From Staphylococcus sp. IVB6214 (GTDB lineage Bacteria > Bacillota > Bacilli > Staphylococcales > Staphylococcaceae): DNA of 64,000 nt. This document shows, one piece after another, positions 16,961 to 26,570 of this stretch (its first letter is position 1; each line of letters starts with the position of its first letter). The stretch covers positions 1,922,001 to 1,986,000 of the forward strand of contig NZ_CP094723.1 in NCBI RefSeq assembly GCF_025558585.1, read 5' to 3'. Below the pieces are notes generated by a model, which ran no database searches, had not been told where the DNA came from, and saw only the letters and a program-made list of their open reading frames with translations. The position numbers and the translations under genes were made by a program.

Positions 16961-17506
16961 TTAGGCTTCGCCCCATGGTGGTGGTGCTAACAATTTGTCA
17001 TCATATCGTTCTGGGATAAGTACTTTCACCATCATGACACCTTTATCTCCGGATTCTTCATCTTCCATCTCAAAGTATGTTTCGTACCCACGTCGTTGAT
17101 AGACATCTTCCAGCCAAGCCATTTTGCGGGCAGATGTTCCGAGTACGACCGCAGGGGCTTTCAATGTATCTCGTAAAATGACTTCTTCAACATAACGCAT
17201 CATCTGACTTCCATACCCTTTGCCACTCATCTCTGGGTCTGTGGCTAACCACCACACAAATGGATATTTGGAAACAGGTGTGTCTGACTCCCAAGGGAAA
17301 CGGATGGATAACGTTGATACGATGCAATCATCAACTTCTAATACATAGCACGCATTATCTCGAATATTATCTGCAATCATCTCAGGCGTTGCATTGACAG
17401 ATGGCCAATTAATTCCCGCTTCACGCAATGGCGTAAACGAACGATACATCAGCTTGTGTAAAGCATCGGTATCTTCAAGAGTTGCAAGTCGAAATTGTTG
17501 TGTCAT
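16961..17506 (-). CDS. GNAT family N-acetyltransferase
   Basis: Predicted acetyl-CoA-dependent acetyltransferase, about 181 residues from the ATG of MTQQFRLATLED. The acetyl-CoA-binding core is seen in WWLATDPEMSGKGYGSQMMRYVEE (GKGYGS as the Q/RxxGxG/A motif). The substrate is unknown. The ORF can extend two residues upstream to a GTG. It is convergent with nothing and lies head-to-tail before the nir promoter, divergent from the FNT channel gene. Confidence 0.85.
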   Translation of the reverse strand: MTQQFRLATLEDTDALHKLMYRSFTPLREAGINWPSVNATPEMIADNIRDNACYVLEVDDCIVSTLSIRFPWESDTPVSKYPFVWWLATDPEMSGKGYGSQMMRYVEEVILRDTLKAPAVVLGTSARKMAWLEDVYQRRGYETYFEMEDEESGDKGVMMVKVLIPERYDDKLLAPPPWGEA

Positions 17507-17669
17507 TATCACACATCCTTTCTATATATTTTTCGTTATTTTACCAAAATGTCGTGTACAATCTGTAATAGTTGGCTCATTATTTTAAAATCCCCCTATT
17601 TATTCTATTAATAATACAGTAAAATATAGTTGTTAATTAAATCACAGTAATTTATATGGAGGAATTACA

Positions 17670-18491
17670 GTGTCTATTGAAAAACCAACAAAAACGGTTC
17701 AGGATACTTATTCATCACGTCCTATCGTTGAAGGTATTATCCACAGCGTAGCGATGAAAGAAATCATGCTGGATCGTACGATGCCACGTTACATCTTAAA
17801 ATCGATGATGTCTGGCTTCCTACTCGCAATCGTAACTATATTTATGTTAGCAATGAAAACACAAATGGCTGGAGCTTTACCGGGTGTTGTCAATCTCATG
17901 GGAGCTATGGCATTTAGTATCGCCTTAGTATTTATTGTATTGACACATTCAGAGTTATTAACAAGTAATTTTATGTTCCTAACAATTGGCATGTATTACC
18001 GCACGATCTCAATCGCAAAATCAATGTGGTTGTTTGCTGTTTGTTTCTTAGGAAATATTTTAGGGGCTTTCGTTCTATTCGGCTTATTGATTTGCACACA
18101 AGTCATGACACCAGAAATGATCGAAGCACTGAGTAAAACGGTTGCTGCCAAAACAGTTGAACCAACATGGCATGCCATTTTAGTGAAGGCGATCTTCGCT
18201 AACTTCTTTATTAACATTGGTATCTACGTATCACTCATGTTTAAAGAAGGCTTAACAAAAACATTCTTCATTGCAATCGGTGTTATTATTTTCGTATTTA
18301 TGGGTTATGAACACGTTGTTTATAATGCAGGCTTATTCGTCGGTATGTTGTTCTATAACTTAGATGCATTAAGTGGTCTTGGCGTTCTTAAAAACATCGT
18401 CTTTGCTTTCATCGGTAACTACATCGGTGGTGGCTTGATGATTGGTTTACTATACGCTTACCTAAATGGCTCACCAAAAAAGGTTAAGTAA
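17670..18491 (+). CDS. nirC: Formate/nitrite transporter family protein
   Basis: FNT-family membrane channel of 273 residues with six hydrophobic helices; it should carry nitrite or formate across the membrane. Motifs include KSMMSGFLLAIVTIF in helix 1, LTHSELLTSNFMFLTIG after helix 2, and NFFINIGIYVSLMF in the NWL-like position. The start is GTG at 17670 with GGAGG 7 bases upstream. Being next to nir genes favours nitrite, but pfl in the same window makes formate possible; the symbol is by synteny. Confidence 0.85.
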   Translation: MSIEKPTKTVQDTYSSRPIVEGIIHSVAMKEIMLDRTMPRYILKSMMSGFLLAIVTIFMLAMKTQMAGALPGVVNLMGAMAFSIALVFIVLTHSELLTSNFMFLTIGMYYRTISIAKSMWLFAVCFLGNILGAFVLFGLLICTQVMTPEMIEALSKTVAAKTVEPTWHAILVKAIFANFFINIGIYVSLMFKEGLTKTFFIAIGVIIFVFMGYEHVVYNAGLFVGMLFYNLDALSGLGVLKNIVFAFIGNYIGGGLMIGLLYAYLNGSPKKVK

Positions 18492-18502
18492 TAAGCGCAC
18501 GT

Positions 18503-18546
18503 AAAAAGCGATTTGAACATTTTAAAAGTGTTCAAATCGCTTTTTT
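18503..18546. terminator. Bidirectional terminator between nirC and small membrane gene
   Basis: AAAAAGCGATTTGAACA (18503-18519) pairs with TGTTCAAATCGCTTTTT (18529-18545), flanked by A and T runs on the two sides, so it can stop transcription from both convergent genes. Confidence 0.9.
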
Positions 18547-18549
18547 CAT

Positions 18550-18732
18550 TTATTGTGCAGCTTTTTTGCGTCGAGTCATTACTTTCAAACCATATGCAAA
18601 AATGCTATATCCTAATGCTGTTTGTACTGCCCACTTCAACACGCCATCCAACTTGCAAACTTTGTTCAATAATACTGGTACCGCAGTACTTGCAACATAT
18701 AACCCTAATACTTTGACATAACGTTTATTCAT
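18550..18732 (-). CDS. Small conserved membrane protein, unknown function
   Basis: 60-residue protein with a hydrophobic stretch at 6-25 (VLGLYVASTAVPVLLN), a second at 33-52 and a basic tail (MTRRKKAAQ). AAGGAG lies 7 bases before the ATG. It shares the bidirectional terminator with nirC. I do not recognise a function. Confidence 0.65.
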   Translation of the reverse strand: MNKRYVKVLGLYVASTAVPVLLNKVCKLDGVLKWAVQTALGYSIFAYGLKVMTRRKKAAQ

Positions 18733-19043
18733 ATAAACATCTCCTTATAATTGAATGATAAAAGTATATTGTGGCATATCCGTGTCCCGATAACGCTTAC
18801 ACGTCAGCAGACATCAAATTCATTGTACCACTGACTACACCTCATATTACCATTAGAATTCTGACAAATTATTGAACGACCCACGTCACATTTTCACAAA
18901 TAAATATAGTAGATATTCAAATCTTTTTTAAATACAATTTATTAATTTTTGTCTATTTTGTGAACATTAAATTCATATGATTATGTATTAAATTATTGCT
19001 TGTTAAAATAAAAACACTTCAAAAATAGAAAGGACGTTTCAGT
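18733..19043. other. Intergenic region upstream of DASS transporter
   Basis: About 310 AT-rich bases between divergent genes. It should hold the promoters of both. I see AGAAAGGA as ribosome-binding site at its right end, and no convincing operator or RNA structure. Confidence 0.5.
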
Positions 19044-20570
19044 ATGGGAACATCTAAGAAAACACAATCTACAAGCAACTTCAAACCACTCTGGTTCATT
19101 TTGGCATTTGTTGCATTAATCACTATATTACTTGTTCCAACACCTGCAAGCTTACCGATTATGGGTAAAGCTGCATTAGCCATTCTAGCTTTCGCTGTTA
19201 TTTTATGGGTTACAGAAGCTGTTAGCTACCCCGTTTCTGCTGCCATTATTATCAGTCTTGTGATTCTTTTACTCGGTTTCAGCCCAGTACAAAACTTAGC
19301 AGAATCTCTCGGCAATCCAACGGTAGGTGGCGAACCAATCTCAGGAGATACTGCTTTCGGCACAAACAATGCACTCAAACTTGCTTTTAGCGGCTTCTCA
19401 TCAAGCGCTGTCGCATTAGTTGCTGCTGCTTTATTCCTAGCAACAGCCATGCAAATTACTAACTTACACAAACGCTTAGCATTATGGGTGCTGTCACTCG
19501 TTGGCAACAAAACTCGAAACATTGTTATTGGTGCCATAGCTGTTGCAATTATTTTGGCATTCTTCGTTCCATCTGCAACAGCCCGTACTGGTGCTATTGT
19601 CCCAATTTTACTCGGTATGGTTGCTGCATTTGGTGCAAGTAAAAATAGTCGTCTTGCTGCATTACTTGTTATCACAGCTGTACAAGCTGTTACAATTTGG
19701 AGTGTTGGGATCAAAACGGCCGCCGCACAAAACATCGTGGCTATCAACTTTATTAACAACCAACTCGGTCATGACGTATCATGGGGTGAGTGGTTCTTAT
19801 ATGCTGCCCCATGGTCAGCACTTATGTCAGTAGTCCTTTATTTTGTTGTTTTAAAGGTAATCCCACCTGAACAAGATCATATTCAGGGTGGTAGCGGTCT
19901 TGTAAAACAACAATTTGATGAGCTCGGTCCAATTACACCTAAAGAATGGCGTTTAATTGCGATTTCTATTGCACTACTCGTGCTGTGGTCGACCGAAAAG
20001 GTCTTGCACCCAATTGACTCATCTTCTATTACATTGCTTGCCTTAGCTATCATGCTAACGCCAAAGATCGGTATTATGAGTTGGAAAGAAGCAGAAAGTA
20101 AAATTCCATGGGGCACTATCATCGTCTTTGGTGTAGGTATTTCATTAGGGAATGTTCTCTTACAGACAACAGCTGCACAATGGTTAAGTGACAAAACATT
20201 CGGTCTTATGGGCCTAGAACACTTGCCAATCATTGCGACTATTGCCTTGATTTCATTATTCAACATTCTTATTCATTTAGGGTTTGCTAGTGCAACCAGC
20301 TTATCATCTGCACTGATTCCAGTATTCATATCTTTAGCCACAACATTGAATCTAGGCGATCACACGATTGGCTTCGTATTAATTCAACAATTCGTGATTA
20401 GTTTTGGGTTCTTATTACCTGTCAGTTCACCACAAGGTATGTTAGCATATGGGACAGAAACATTTACAGCTAAAGACTACTTAAAGGTGGGCTTACCACT
20501 AACAATCGCCGGCTATCTTCTCATCATTCTCTTCAGCATGACATATTGGAAATGGCTCGGCCTTCTATAA
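19044..20570 (+). CDS. DASS (SLC13) family anion transporter
   Basis: Membrane transporter of 508 residues, about a dozen hydrophobic segments, of the divalent anion:sodium symporter family (di/tricarboxylates or sulfate). Family-typical features: ILWVTEAVSYPVSAAI near 55-70, the SATARTGAIVP loop near 180 in place of the SNTATA-like anion/sodium-binding loop, and FASATSLSSALIPV near the C-terminal repeat. It is more like CitT/2-oxoglutarate-malate exchangers than SdcS. Substrate not determined. It is a single gene with its own terminator. Confidence 0.85.
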   Translation: MGTSKKTQSTSNFKPLWFILAFVALITILLVPTPASLPIMGKAALAILAFAVILWVTEAVSYPVSAAIIISLVILLLGFSPVQNLAESLGNPTVGGEPISGDTAFGTNNALKLAFSGFSSSAVALVAAALFLATAMQITNLHKRLALWVLSLVGNKTRNIVIGAIAVAIILAFFVPSATARTGAIVPILLGMVAAFGASKNSRLAALLVITAVQAVTIWSVGIKTAAAQNIVAINFINNQLGHDVSWGEWFLYAAPWSALMSVVLYFVVLKVIPPEQDHIQGGSGLVKQQFDELGPITPKEWRLIAISIALLVLWSTEKVLHPIDSSSITLLALAIMLTPKIGIMSWKEAESKIPWGTIIVFGVGISLGNVLLQTTAAQWLSDKTFGLMGLEHLPIIATIALISLFNILIHLGFASATSLSSALIPVFISLATTLNLGDHTIGFVLIQQFVISFGFLLPVSSPQGMLAYGTETFTAKDYLKVGLPLTIAGYLLIILFSMTYWKWLGLL

Positions 20571-20576
20571 AATGAT

Positions 20577-20614
20577 AAACGCACGGTCATGGGGGAAACA
20601 TGTCCGTGCGTTTT
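20577..20614 (+). terminator. Terminator of DASS transporter
   Basis: AAACGCACGG (20577-20586) pairs with CCGTGCGTTT (20604-20613) and is followed by T, directly after the stop codon. Confidence 0.88.
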
Positions 20615-21010
20615 CATGTAACATCTCAGTTAGGAGGTGTTTTCGGGTATAAGGTTTAGGGATTGTTTTATCTGCTTTCACTTGATCCATATGGGAATAG
20701 AATCTTATTCCTACTTCAGTAAACTTGCATGTTCTCCAAGATTACTTTTGTTCGAGGTGACATCTACATGTCCTAACCTCTGTCTATATCATACCTTTCT
20801 TTTTCATTGTTCACATCAGACAGGAGATTGAAATTTCTATCAGTCTATCGTCTGACCTTGTGATAATACCCATTCATTTTATCAATACTTTTGTAACTCT
20901 CCCCTATAAAGTATGCAAACTTTCTAATAGTACAAACAATACATTCAATAACTTTCCACAACGAGCAAATTGTTTCTCACGCTTTGTTCAAGTCCTAAGT
21001 ATTTTCTCAC
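20615..21010. other. Intergenic region without a recognised gene
   Basis: About 400 AT-rich bases. A 64-codon plus-strand frame exists but has no ribosome-binding site or recognisable sequence. I see no repeat or structured RNA here. Confidence 0.5.
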
Positions 21011-21190
21011 TTATAAATGTAATGCTTCAGCATACTTAGATAATCGTTCAACATCTCGAAAAGACATATCATCTATACTTCTGTAACCAGATCTCAAGTC
21101 ATTAATAATGCCTTGATTCACCCCCGTATGTTGGTAAATATCATAACATGATGCATCCGAAGCCATCAGCTTATCGATTAGTTTTCTCAT
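21011..21190 (-). CDS. Small helix-turn-helix protein
   Basis: 59-residue protein starting MRKLIDKLMASDASC. The middle (YDIYQHTGVNQGIINDLRSG) reads like the recognition half of an XRE/Cro-type helix-turn-helix. AGGAGTG is 7 bases before the ATG; a longer in-frame start exists upstream but without a site. It is divergent from the serine-dehydratase operon. Regulatory role is inferred only. Confidence 0.6.
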   Translation of the reverse strand: MRKLIDKLMASDASCYDIYQHTGVNQGIINDLRSGYRSIDDMSFRDVERLSKYAEALHL

Positions 21191-21264
21191 TATGAACACT
21201 CCTATTCTTTTTATCGCTTTATACACCCGAAGTATACACATTACTATTGCAAATATCCAATATT

Positions 21265-21282
21265 ATGTGATTCAATTCACAA
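21265..21282. promoter_or_regulatory. Rex-like site
   Basis: ATGTGATTCAATTCACAA matches the staphylococcal Rex consensus at 15 of 18 positions. It lies 75 bases upstream of the small HTH gene and 330 bases before the PfoR-like/sda operon, so it more likely acts on the former. Confidence 0.45.
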
Positions 21283-21506
21283 ATATTTATAGTCTGAAAA
21301 TTGTTAATCTTGGAACTTCAATGCGTTCACAATTAGGACATAAGTGCGTTTCAGCCTAGTTCCTTTAACACTTTAATGTGAAGAAGCGTTGATGCACAAA
21401 GGCTTAACAGCGTTTAAGAAGGTACACTTTTCACAATCTCTATAATAATTTTATTATATATTACACTATTCAATTTTATGTTATATGCAATTAACAAGAA
21501 GGGTAT

Positions 21507-21520
21507 TGCATACGCTTTCA
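21507..21520. promoter_or_regulatory. Catabolite-responsive element upstream of sda operon
   Basis: TGCATACGCTTTCA matches the CcpA site TGWAANCGNTNWCA at 12 of 14 positions, 74 bases before the first gene. Glucose control of serine breakdown would fit. Confidence 0.6.
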
Positions 21521-21593
21521 AAAGGTTCTATGATGAAGGTGCTTCGAGAGAGAGTAAAAAAAACAAAATAGATTTAGAGAGAAGGAATTGTTT

Positions 21594-22625
21594 ATGGATT
21601 TCATTTTAGGTATTGGTACTTTACTAGTTGTATTACTGGCAATGACTTTATTCTTAAAGTTTGCGCCAAACGGTAAACTTGGTCTACAAGCCCTCTCGGG
21701 TGCGGCTTGTGCGACATTCTTACCGGAAGCTTTCTTAAAATATGCAATTGGCGGTGTGTTCCACATTGACTACTTCGTCAAAATTGGGGATATTGCAGGA
21801 AGCTTAGGCGGGGTTGCAGTTGGGATTCTTACTTGTTTAAAATTCGGTGTGAACCCAGTATTTGCAGTTTTAACAGGTCTTGTCTTGTTTGACTTCAAAT
21901 TATTACCTGCATTCATCGCAGCATACTTTGTTGCATTCGGTTTAAAAGAAATCGAAAAACGCGTACCAGAAGGTTTAGATTTAATCGTTGTTATCTTATT
22001 AGCACCTGCTGTTGCATTCGGTATTGCAACAATCGTATCACCAAGTGTTATCGCAGTATTGAAACAAATCGGTACAGCAGTAACAGCTGTTGGTGACAAC
22101 AACCCTTACGCACTTGCATTAGTAATCGGTGCTATCGTACCAGTTGTTGGTATGACACCATTAAGTTCTATGGTATTCACAAGCTTACTTGGTTTAACAG
22201 GTATTCCAATGGCAATCGGTGCATTCGGTTGTATGGGTAGCTCATTCGTTAACTTTGTGTTATTCAGAAAACTTAAAATCGGTAACCCTGGTAAAGCCTT
22301 TGCGGTTGCTATCGAGCCATTAACACAAATTGACATTATCGCAAAATACCCTATCCAATTATATGGTTCAAACGCAATAATCGGTGCGGTCAATGGTTTA
22401 TTCATCACTTACATGGGTATAGTTGTAGACCAACCAGGTATGGCAACGCCTATCGCAGGTCCAATCGTAGCACTTGGATTTAACGAAGTAGTTCCAACAG
22501 TAATCACAATTATTGTTGTAGCAGTTATCAGTATTATCTTAAGCTATATCATTGGTACATTTATTAGCAAACGTAACTTTAATTTCAATTTCAAATCAAA
22601 TAAATTAAACAATCAAACTAACTAA
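21594..22625 (+). CDS. PfoR-like PTS EIIC family membrane protein
   Basis: 343-residue polytopic protein (about nine helices), rich in Gly/Ala/Val, of the PTS_EIIC_2/PfoR type. Such genes travel with sdaAB-sdaAA in staphylococci. No EIIA or EIIB domain is present here or next door, so it is not a complete phosphotransferase; serine transport is a reasonable guess from context. ATG at 21594 has GAAGG 8 bases upstream; an in-frame TTG two codons earlier is less well placed. The tail ends in an Asn/Lys-rich cytoplasmic stretch. A paralogue of the same broad family is at 31451-32521. Confidence 0.78.
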   Translation: MDFILGIGTLLVVLLAMTLFLKFAPNGKLGLQALSGAACATFLPEAFLKYAIGGVFHIDYFVKIGDIAGSLGGVAVGILTCLKFGVNPVFAVLTGLVLFDFKLLPAFIAAYFVAFGLKEIEKRVPEGLDLIVVILLAPAVAFGIATIVSPSVIAVLKQIGTAVTAVGDNNPYALALVIGAIVPVVGMTPLSSMVFTSLLGLTGIPMAIGAFGCMGSSFVNFVLFRKLKIGNPGKAFAVAIEPLTQIDIIAKYPIQLYGSNAIIGAVNGLFITYMGIVVDQPGMATPIAGPIVALGFNEVVPTVITIIVVAVISIILSYIIGTFISKRNFNFNFKSNKLNNQTN

Positions 22626-22639
22626 GGAGCGAATTCATT

Positions 22640-23317
22640 ATGGCACGTACGAAAGACTTTCAAAGTGCATTCGATATTATCGGTCCAGTGATGATGGGAC
22701 CTTCAAGTTCACACACAGCAGGTGCTGTTAAAATCGCTAAGGCGGCTCGTGCCGTCTTAGGCGGTACACCTGAATCTATCGAGGTGCACTACTACGAATC
22801 ATTTGCAGAAACACACAAAGGACACGGTACAGACTTAGCAATCGTTGGTGGTTTACTTGGCTTCAGTACTTTTGACGAACGCATCAAGACATCAACAAAA
22901 ATTGCTAAAGAACAAGGTATCCCTTACGAATTTATTGAAGAAAAAGGCACAAGCTTAGGTGAGCATCCAAACTGTGCGTTAATCATTGTTGAGAAAGACG
23001 GTCGTCACGTTGAGGTTAATGGTATCTCAATCGGTGGTGGTGCTTTCAAAGTAAAAAGTATCCATGTAAACGGTATGTGTATCCTATTATCACACACACC
23101 AAACTTACTTGTAATTGATGGTGAACGTGGTATTTCTGAAATCAACCACTTAATCAATGAACTTGTTGAACAAGGCGTTGATATTAACGAAGAAATTAAA
23201 ACAATGAGCGGTCAACGTTGCCTCTTAGCATTACATTTAAATAAATCAATGAACGAAACACTACTAGAATCGTTGAGAGAGAAATATTCAGATCTTAATT
23301 TCTCTTACATCGAATAA
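22640..23317 (+). CDS. sdaAB: L-serine dehydratase beta subunit
   Basis: Partner subunit (225 residues) of the iron-sulfur L-serine dehydratase that deaminates serine to pyruvate and ammonia. The conserved GPVMMGPSSSHTAGAVKIA motif is at the N-terminus and an ACT-like regulatory domain fills the C-terminal part (ILLSHTPNLLVIDGERGISE). It starts 14 bases after the EIIC gene. Confidence 0.95.
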   Translation: MARTKDFQSAFDIIGPVMMGPSSSHTAGAVKIAKAARAVLGGTPESIEVHYYESFAETHKGHGTDLAIVGGLLGFSTFDERIKTSTKIAKEQGIPYEFIEEKGTSLGEHPNCALIIVEKDGRHVEVNGISIGGGAFKVKSIHVNGMCILLSHTPNLLVIDGERGISEINHLINELVEQGVDINEEIKTMSGQRCLLALHLNKSMNETLLESLREKYSDLNFSYIE

Positions 23318-23335
23318 TCAGGGGGAAAACAAATC

Positions 23336-24235
23336 ATGTTTGATTCAATGAAAGAATTAATAGAGTATGCAGAAAAAAATAACACAACATTTGCTGAAAT
23401 TATGATTGCACATGAGATGGAAACACGTGGTATGTCACGTGAAGAAGTCTATGGTTTAATGCAACAAAACTTAGATACAATGCGCGATGCTGTTGAAAAA
23501 GGTTCAACAGGTGAAGGCGTGAAGAGTGTGACTGGTTACACTGGTCAAGACGCAATTAAAGTACGTAAATACAATGAATCACATAAAGCCCTTTCAGGTA
23601 GCGATATGATTTCTGCTGTACAAGGCGCAATCGCAACAAACGAAGTGAACGCAGCTATGGGTATTATCTGTGCAACACCAACAGCTGGTTCTTCAGGTAC
23701 AATCCCTGGCGTACTTTTCAAATTAGAACAATCACATGACTTAGACAACGATCAAATGATTAAATTCTTATTCGCAGCTTCAATGTGCGGTATGATCATC
23801 GCAAACAATGCATCAGTTGCTGGTGCAATCGGTGGTTGCCAAGCAGAAGTTGGTACAGCATCAGCTATCGCAGCTGCTGCAGCGGTTGAAACATTTGGTG
23901 GTACACCTGACCAAGCTGGTCATGCAATCGCAATCAGCTTATCAAACTTACTTGGTCTTGTATGTGACCCAGTTGCTGGTTTAGTTGAAATCCCTTGTGT
24001 TATGCGTAACGCAATCGGTTCAGGTAACGGATTAATTTCAGCTGACCTTGCACTTGCAGGTGTTGAAAGCCGTATCCCAGTAGATGAAGTTATCATGGCA
24101 ATGGATACTGTTGGTCGTAACTTACCTGCTTCATTACGTGAAACTGGTATTGGCGGTCTTGCTGGTACTCCTACTGGTCAAGCAATCAAAGAAAAAATCT
24201 TTGGTAGCTCTAACAAAGAAGAAGTATTCTCATAA
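23336..24235 (+). CDS. sdaAA: L-serine dehydratase alpha subunit
   Basis: Catalytic subunit, 299 residues. The likely [4Fe-4S] cysteines are in the conserved segments TPTAGSSGTIPG (nearby GIICAT), AASMCGMIIANNASVAGAIGGCQAEVG and LGLVCDPVAGLVEIPCVMRNA. It follows sdaAB by 18 bases with GGGGG upstream and ends before a strong terminator. Confidence 0.96.
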   Translation: MFDSMKELIEYAEKNNTTFAEIMIAHEMETRGMSREEVYGLMQQNLDTMRDAVEKGSTGEGVKSVTGYTGQDAIKVRKYNESHKALSGSDMISAVQGAIATNEVNAAMGIICATPTAGSSGTIPGVLFKLEQSHDLDNDQMIKFLFAASMCGMIIANNASVAGAIGGCQAEVGTASAIAAAAAVETFGGTPDQAGHAIAISLSNLLGLVCDPVAGLVEIPCVMRNAIGSGNGLISADLALAGVESRIPVDEVIMAMDTVGRNLPASLRETGIGGLAGTPTGQAIKEKIFGSSNKEEVFS

Positions 24236-24257
24236 ACAACATTAAGTTAAATAGATA

Positions 24258-24298
24258 AAGAAGTTTGAGATATCGAGCCATCTCAAACTTCTTTTTTT
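24258..24298 (+). terminator. Terminator of sda operon
   Basis: AAGAAGTTTGAGAT (24258-24271) pairs exactly with ATCTCAAACTTCTT (24280-24293) around an 8-base loop, followed by a T run. Confidence 0.92.
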
Positions 24299-24445
24299 GT
24301 TGTCTACTCCCCTACTTTATATAGTTGTAATCGAATTCAATACGGAATTTTCTGAAAAAACACTATCTTTTTAATTTGAAAAATGTTATAATTGATATAA
24401 GACTTTTTTACAAAATCTAATCATCGCAAAAAGGAGCTGAGAAAG

Positions 24446-24703
24446 ATGTTGAAAAAATTGACGTTACTGTTTTTAGCACTCGTCATTACAACGACCATTG
24501 CTGAGACATATTTAATTGCAGGCACATGGCAATACTTGCTGATGCAATCATTTTCACTCAGTATCATTGGTTTCTTCGTTTATAATTATGTCGTATTCCG
24601 CTTAGAAGAGAATCAAGCATCCTCATCAGCTGCTGTTCGCCAAGAAATCGATGATGAACCTTTTCATAAAGGTATCTTAGACAAGAACAAGACCATTCAA
24701 TAA
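24446..24703 (+). CDS. Small conserved membrane protein, unknown function
   Basis: 85-residue protein with two hydrophobic segments (about 5-27 and 31-50) and a polar, acidic cytoplasmic tail (DDEPFHKGILDKNK). AAGGAGCTG lies 8 bases before the ATG. It is a stand-alone gene; the IS1182-family element begins 19 bases after its stop. Function unknown. Confidence 0.68.
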   Translation: MLKKLTLLFLALVITTTIAETYLIAGTWQYLLMQSFSLSIIGFFVYNYVVFRLEENQASSSAAVRQEIDDEPFHKGILDKNKTIQ

Positions 24704-24721
24704 ATATTTTGATATACAAGT

Positions 24722-26553
24722 CGGGGCTGGGACATAATTCCCAGCTCTTTTACAAAAAAGGTCTAATTTGGTGTCGAAAAACACTAAATTAGACCTTTTT
24801 TATAGATATCATTTAAAAAAATAAAACACTTCCCGTATAATTGTTAATAACCACAAAAACAATGAAAGGAAGTGCCTTATATGTATAAAGAGTATAACAT
24901 TTCTCAGCTTAGTCTGCCAATTGAAACTGAAATTTCTTTTCCCGAGAGTGATATTGCCCTCATTATTAATAAACTTGTAGAATCTATTCCCCAAGAAACT
25001 TTTAATCAATATTACAACCATAGAGGTCCTTCATCTTATCATCCTAAAATGATGTTAAAAATCGTTTTATACAGCTATACACAGTCTGTCTTTTCTGGTA
25101 GAAAAATGGAATTTCTACTTAAAGATAGTTGTCGTATGATGTGGTTAGCTCAAGGACAAGTCCCTTCATATCGTACAATCAATCGCTTTAGAGTTAATCC
25201 ACACATGATAGATTTTATACAAGTTCTATTTGTGGGTCTTAGAGCGCAATTATTAGAAGACAAAGTGATTACAGAAGACGCCCTTTATATAGATGGAACG
25301 AAGATAGAGGCTAATGCCAATAAATATACTTTTCAATGGCTAGGTAGCACTAAGCATTTTAGTAAAGGGGTTATTGAAAAATCCAATGCGGTGTATAAAC
25401 AGTTAATTTCAGAGAAGATCATACCTGAAATTAAGAGAGAATCTTCTGATGAACTAACGAAAGAAGAATTAAATCGTATTGAGATGCATTTAGATGATAA
25501 AAATGAAACGCTCACTTCTAAAATTGAAGCATCTCAAAGTGTAGAAATAAGAAAGACATTAAGAAAACAAAGAAGTAAAGTTAGAAAATATAAAAAAGCA
25601 ATCAAAGATTTTAAAGATCGTAAAATAAAATATGATGAGCAGATGGAAATTTATGGTGACAGAAAAAGCTATTCTAAAACAGATCATGATGCGACCTTTA
25701 TGAGAATGAAAAATGATCATATGAAGAATGGACAATTAAAGCCTGGCTATAATCTGCAGATTGCGACGAACAATCAGTTCATTTTGGCATTTGGTGTGTA
25801 TAGTAATCCGGGTGATACGCGAACACTTCCTTCTTTTTTAAAATCAATCAAAGAATTATACGGTGACATTCCAGAGTACATTGTAGCTGATGCGGGATAT
25901 GGTAGCGAACAAAACTATACGATGATTCTTGATGAATTCGAGAAAACACTACTCATCACATATAGTATGTATTTAAAAGAGAAGAAAAGAAAATATAAAA
26001 ATAATCCATTCATAACAGCTAATTGGAAATATAATGAAATAGATGACTATTATGTATGTCCGAATAACAAAGAATTGCATTTCAAAAGTTATAGAAAAAG
26101 AAGAGACGGATATGGTTATCAGAGAGATTTCAAATTATATAAATGTGAAGATTGTGTTGGATGTCCTTTACGAAATGAATGTATGAATTACAGAACCAAC
26201 CCAACTACAACAAAAAGCTTATATAAAAATCCAACTTGGGATTATTTTAAAGCATTCACAAATAAGCAGCTTTCAGATCCAAAAACGAAAGGCATCTACA
26301 AAAAACGAAAAATAGATGTCGAATCAGCATTTGGAAATCTGAAGGCTAATTTGGGTTTCCAAAGGTTATCAGTTCGCACTCAATCAAAGGTTGAATGCGA
26401 ATTAGGAATCGCACTTATGGCAGTAAACATCAGAAAACTAGCCAGATAAGTGCTAGTTTTTTAGTAAATAATAAGAAAAAAGCCGTTAAAATCTTAAAAA
26501 AGAATTTTAACGGCTTTTTTTGAAGGGAAATTGAGCGCCTATGTCTCAGCCCC
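24722..26553 (+). mobile_element. IS1182-family insertion sequence, copy 1
   Basis: About 1831 bases, identical as far as I can read to 58907-60738. Ends are imperfect inverted repeats, GGGGCTGGGACATA on the left and GGGGCTGAGACATA read from the right. The left end itself is a terminator hairpin (GCTGGGA/TCCCAGC then TCTTTT), followed by a second one (AAAGGTCTAATTT/AAATTAGACCTTT, 24758-24800); the right end has another (AAAAGCCGTTAAAAT/ATTTTAACGGCTTTT, 26479-26520). The element is thus insulated against read-through. No target duplication is evident; the left flank ends TC and the right begins GA. Confidence 0.88.
24881..26449 (+). CDS. IS1182-family transposase
   Basis: DDE transposase of 522 residues from the ATG (MYKEYNISQLSL) that follows AAAGGAAG; an in-frame GTG three codons upstream is possible. 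The N-terminal helical DUF772-like domain includes HPKMMLKIVLYSY and PSYRTINRFR; a first acidic residue is in LYIDGTKIEANANKY, a second in YIVADAGYGSEQNY, and the final glutamate in KRKIDVESAFGNLKANLG, after a cysteine-rich CEDCVGCPLRNEC insert. Full length and presumably active. Confidence 0.9.
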   Translation: MYKEYNISQLSLPIETEISFPESDIALIINKLVESIPQETFNQYYNHRGPSSYHPKMMLKIVLYSYTQSVFSGRKMEFLLKDSCRMMWLAQGQVPSYRTINRFRVNPHMIDFIQVLFVGLRAQLLEDKVITEDALYIDGTKIEANANKYTFQWLGSTKHFSKGVIEKSNAVYKQLISEKIIPEIKRESSDELTKEELNRIEMHLDDKNETLTSKIEASQSVEIRKTLRKQRSKVRKYKKAIKDFKDRKIKYDEQMEIYGDRKSYSKTDHDATFMRMKNDHMKNGQLKPGYNLQIATNNQFILAFGVYSNPGDTRTLPSFLKSIKELYGDIPEYIVADAGYGSEQNYTMILDEFEKTLLITYSMYLKEKKRKYKNNPFITANWKYNEIDDYYVCPNNKELHFKSYRKRRDGYGYQRDFKLYKCEDCVGCPLRNECMNYRTNPTTTKSLYKNPTWDYFKAFTNKQLSDPKTKGIYKKRKIDVESAFGNLKANLGFQRLSVRTQSKVECELGIALMAVNIRKLAR

Positions 26554-26570
26554 GAGTTTTCTCTAAACAC

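Noticed and set aside
20637..20831. 64-codon frame in the intergenic region after the DASS transporter
   Set aside because: No ribosome-binding site at suitable spacing and no recognisable sequence; overlaps only the terminator tail.
24809..25021. Minus-strand frame at the start of both IS1182-family copies
   Set aside because: It is antisense to the transposase start and present in both copies only because they are identical.
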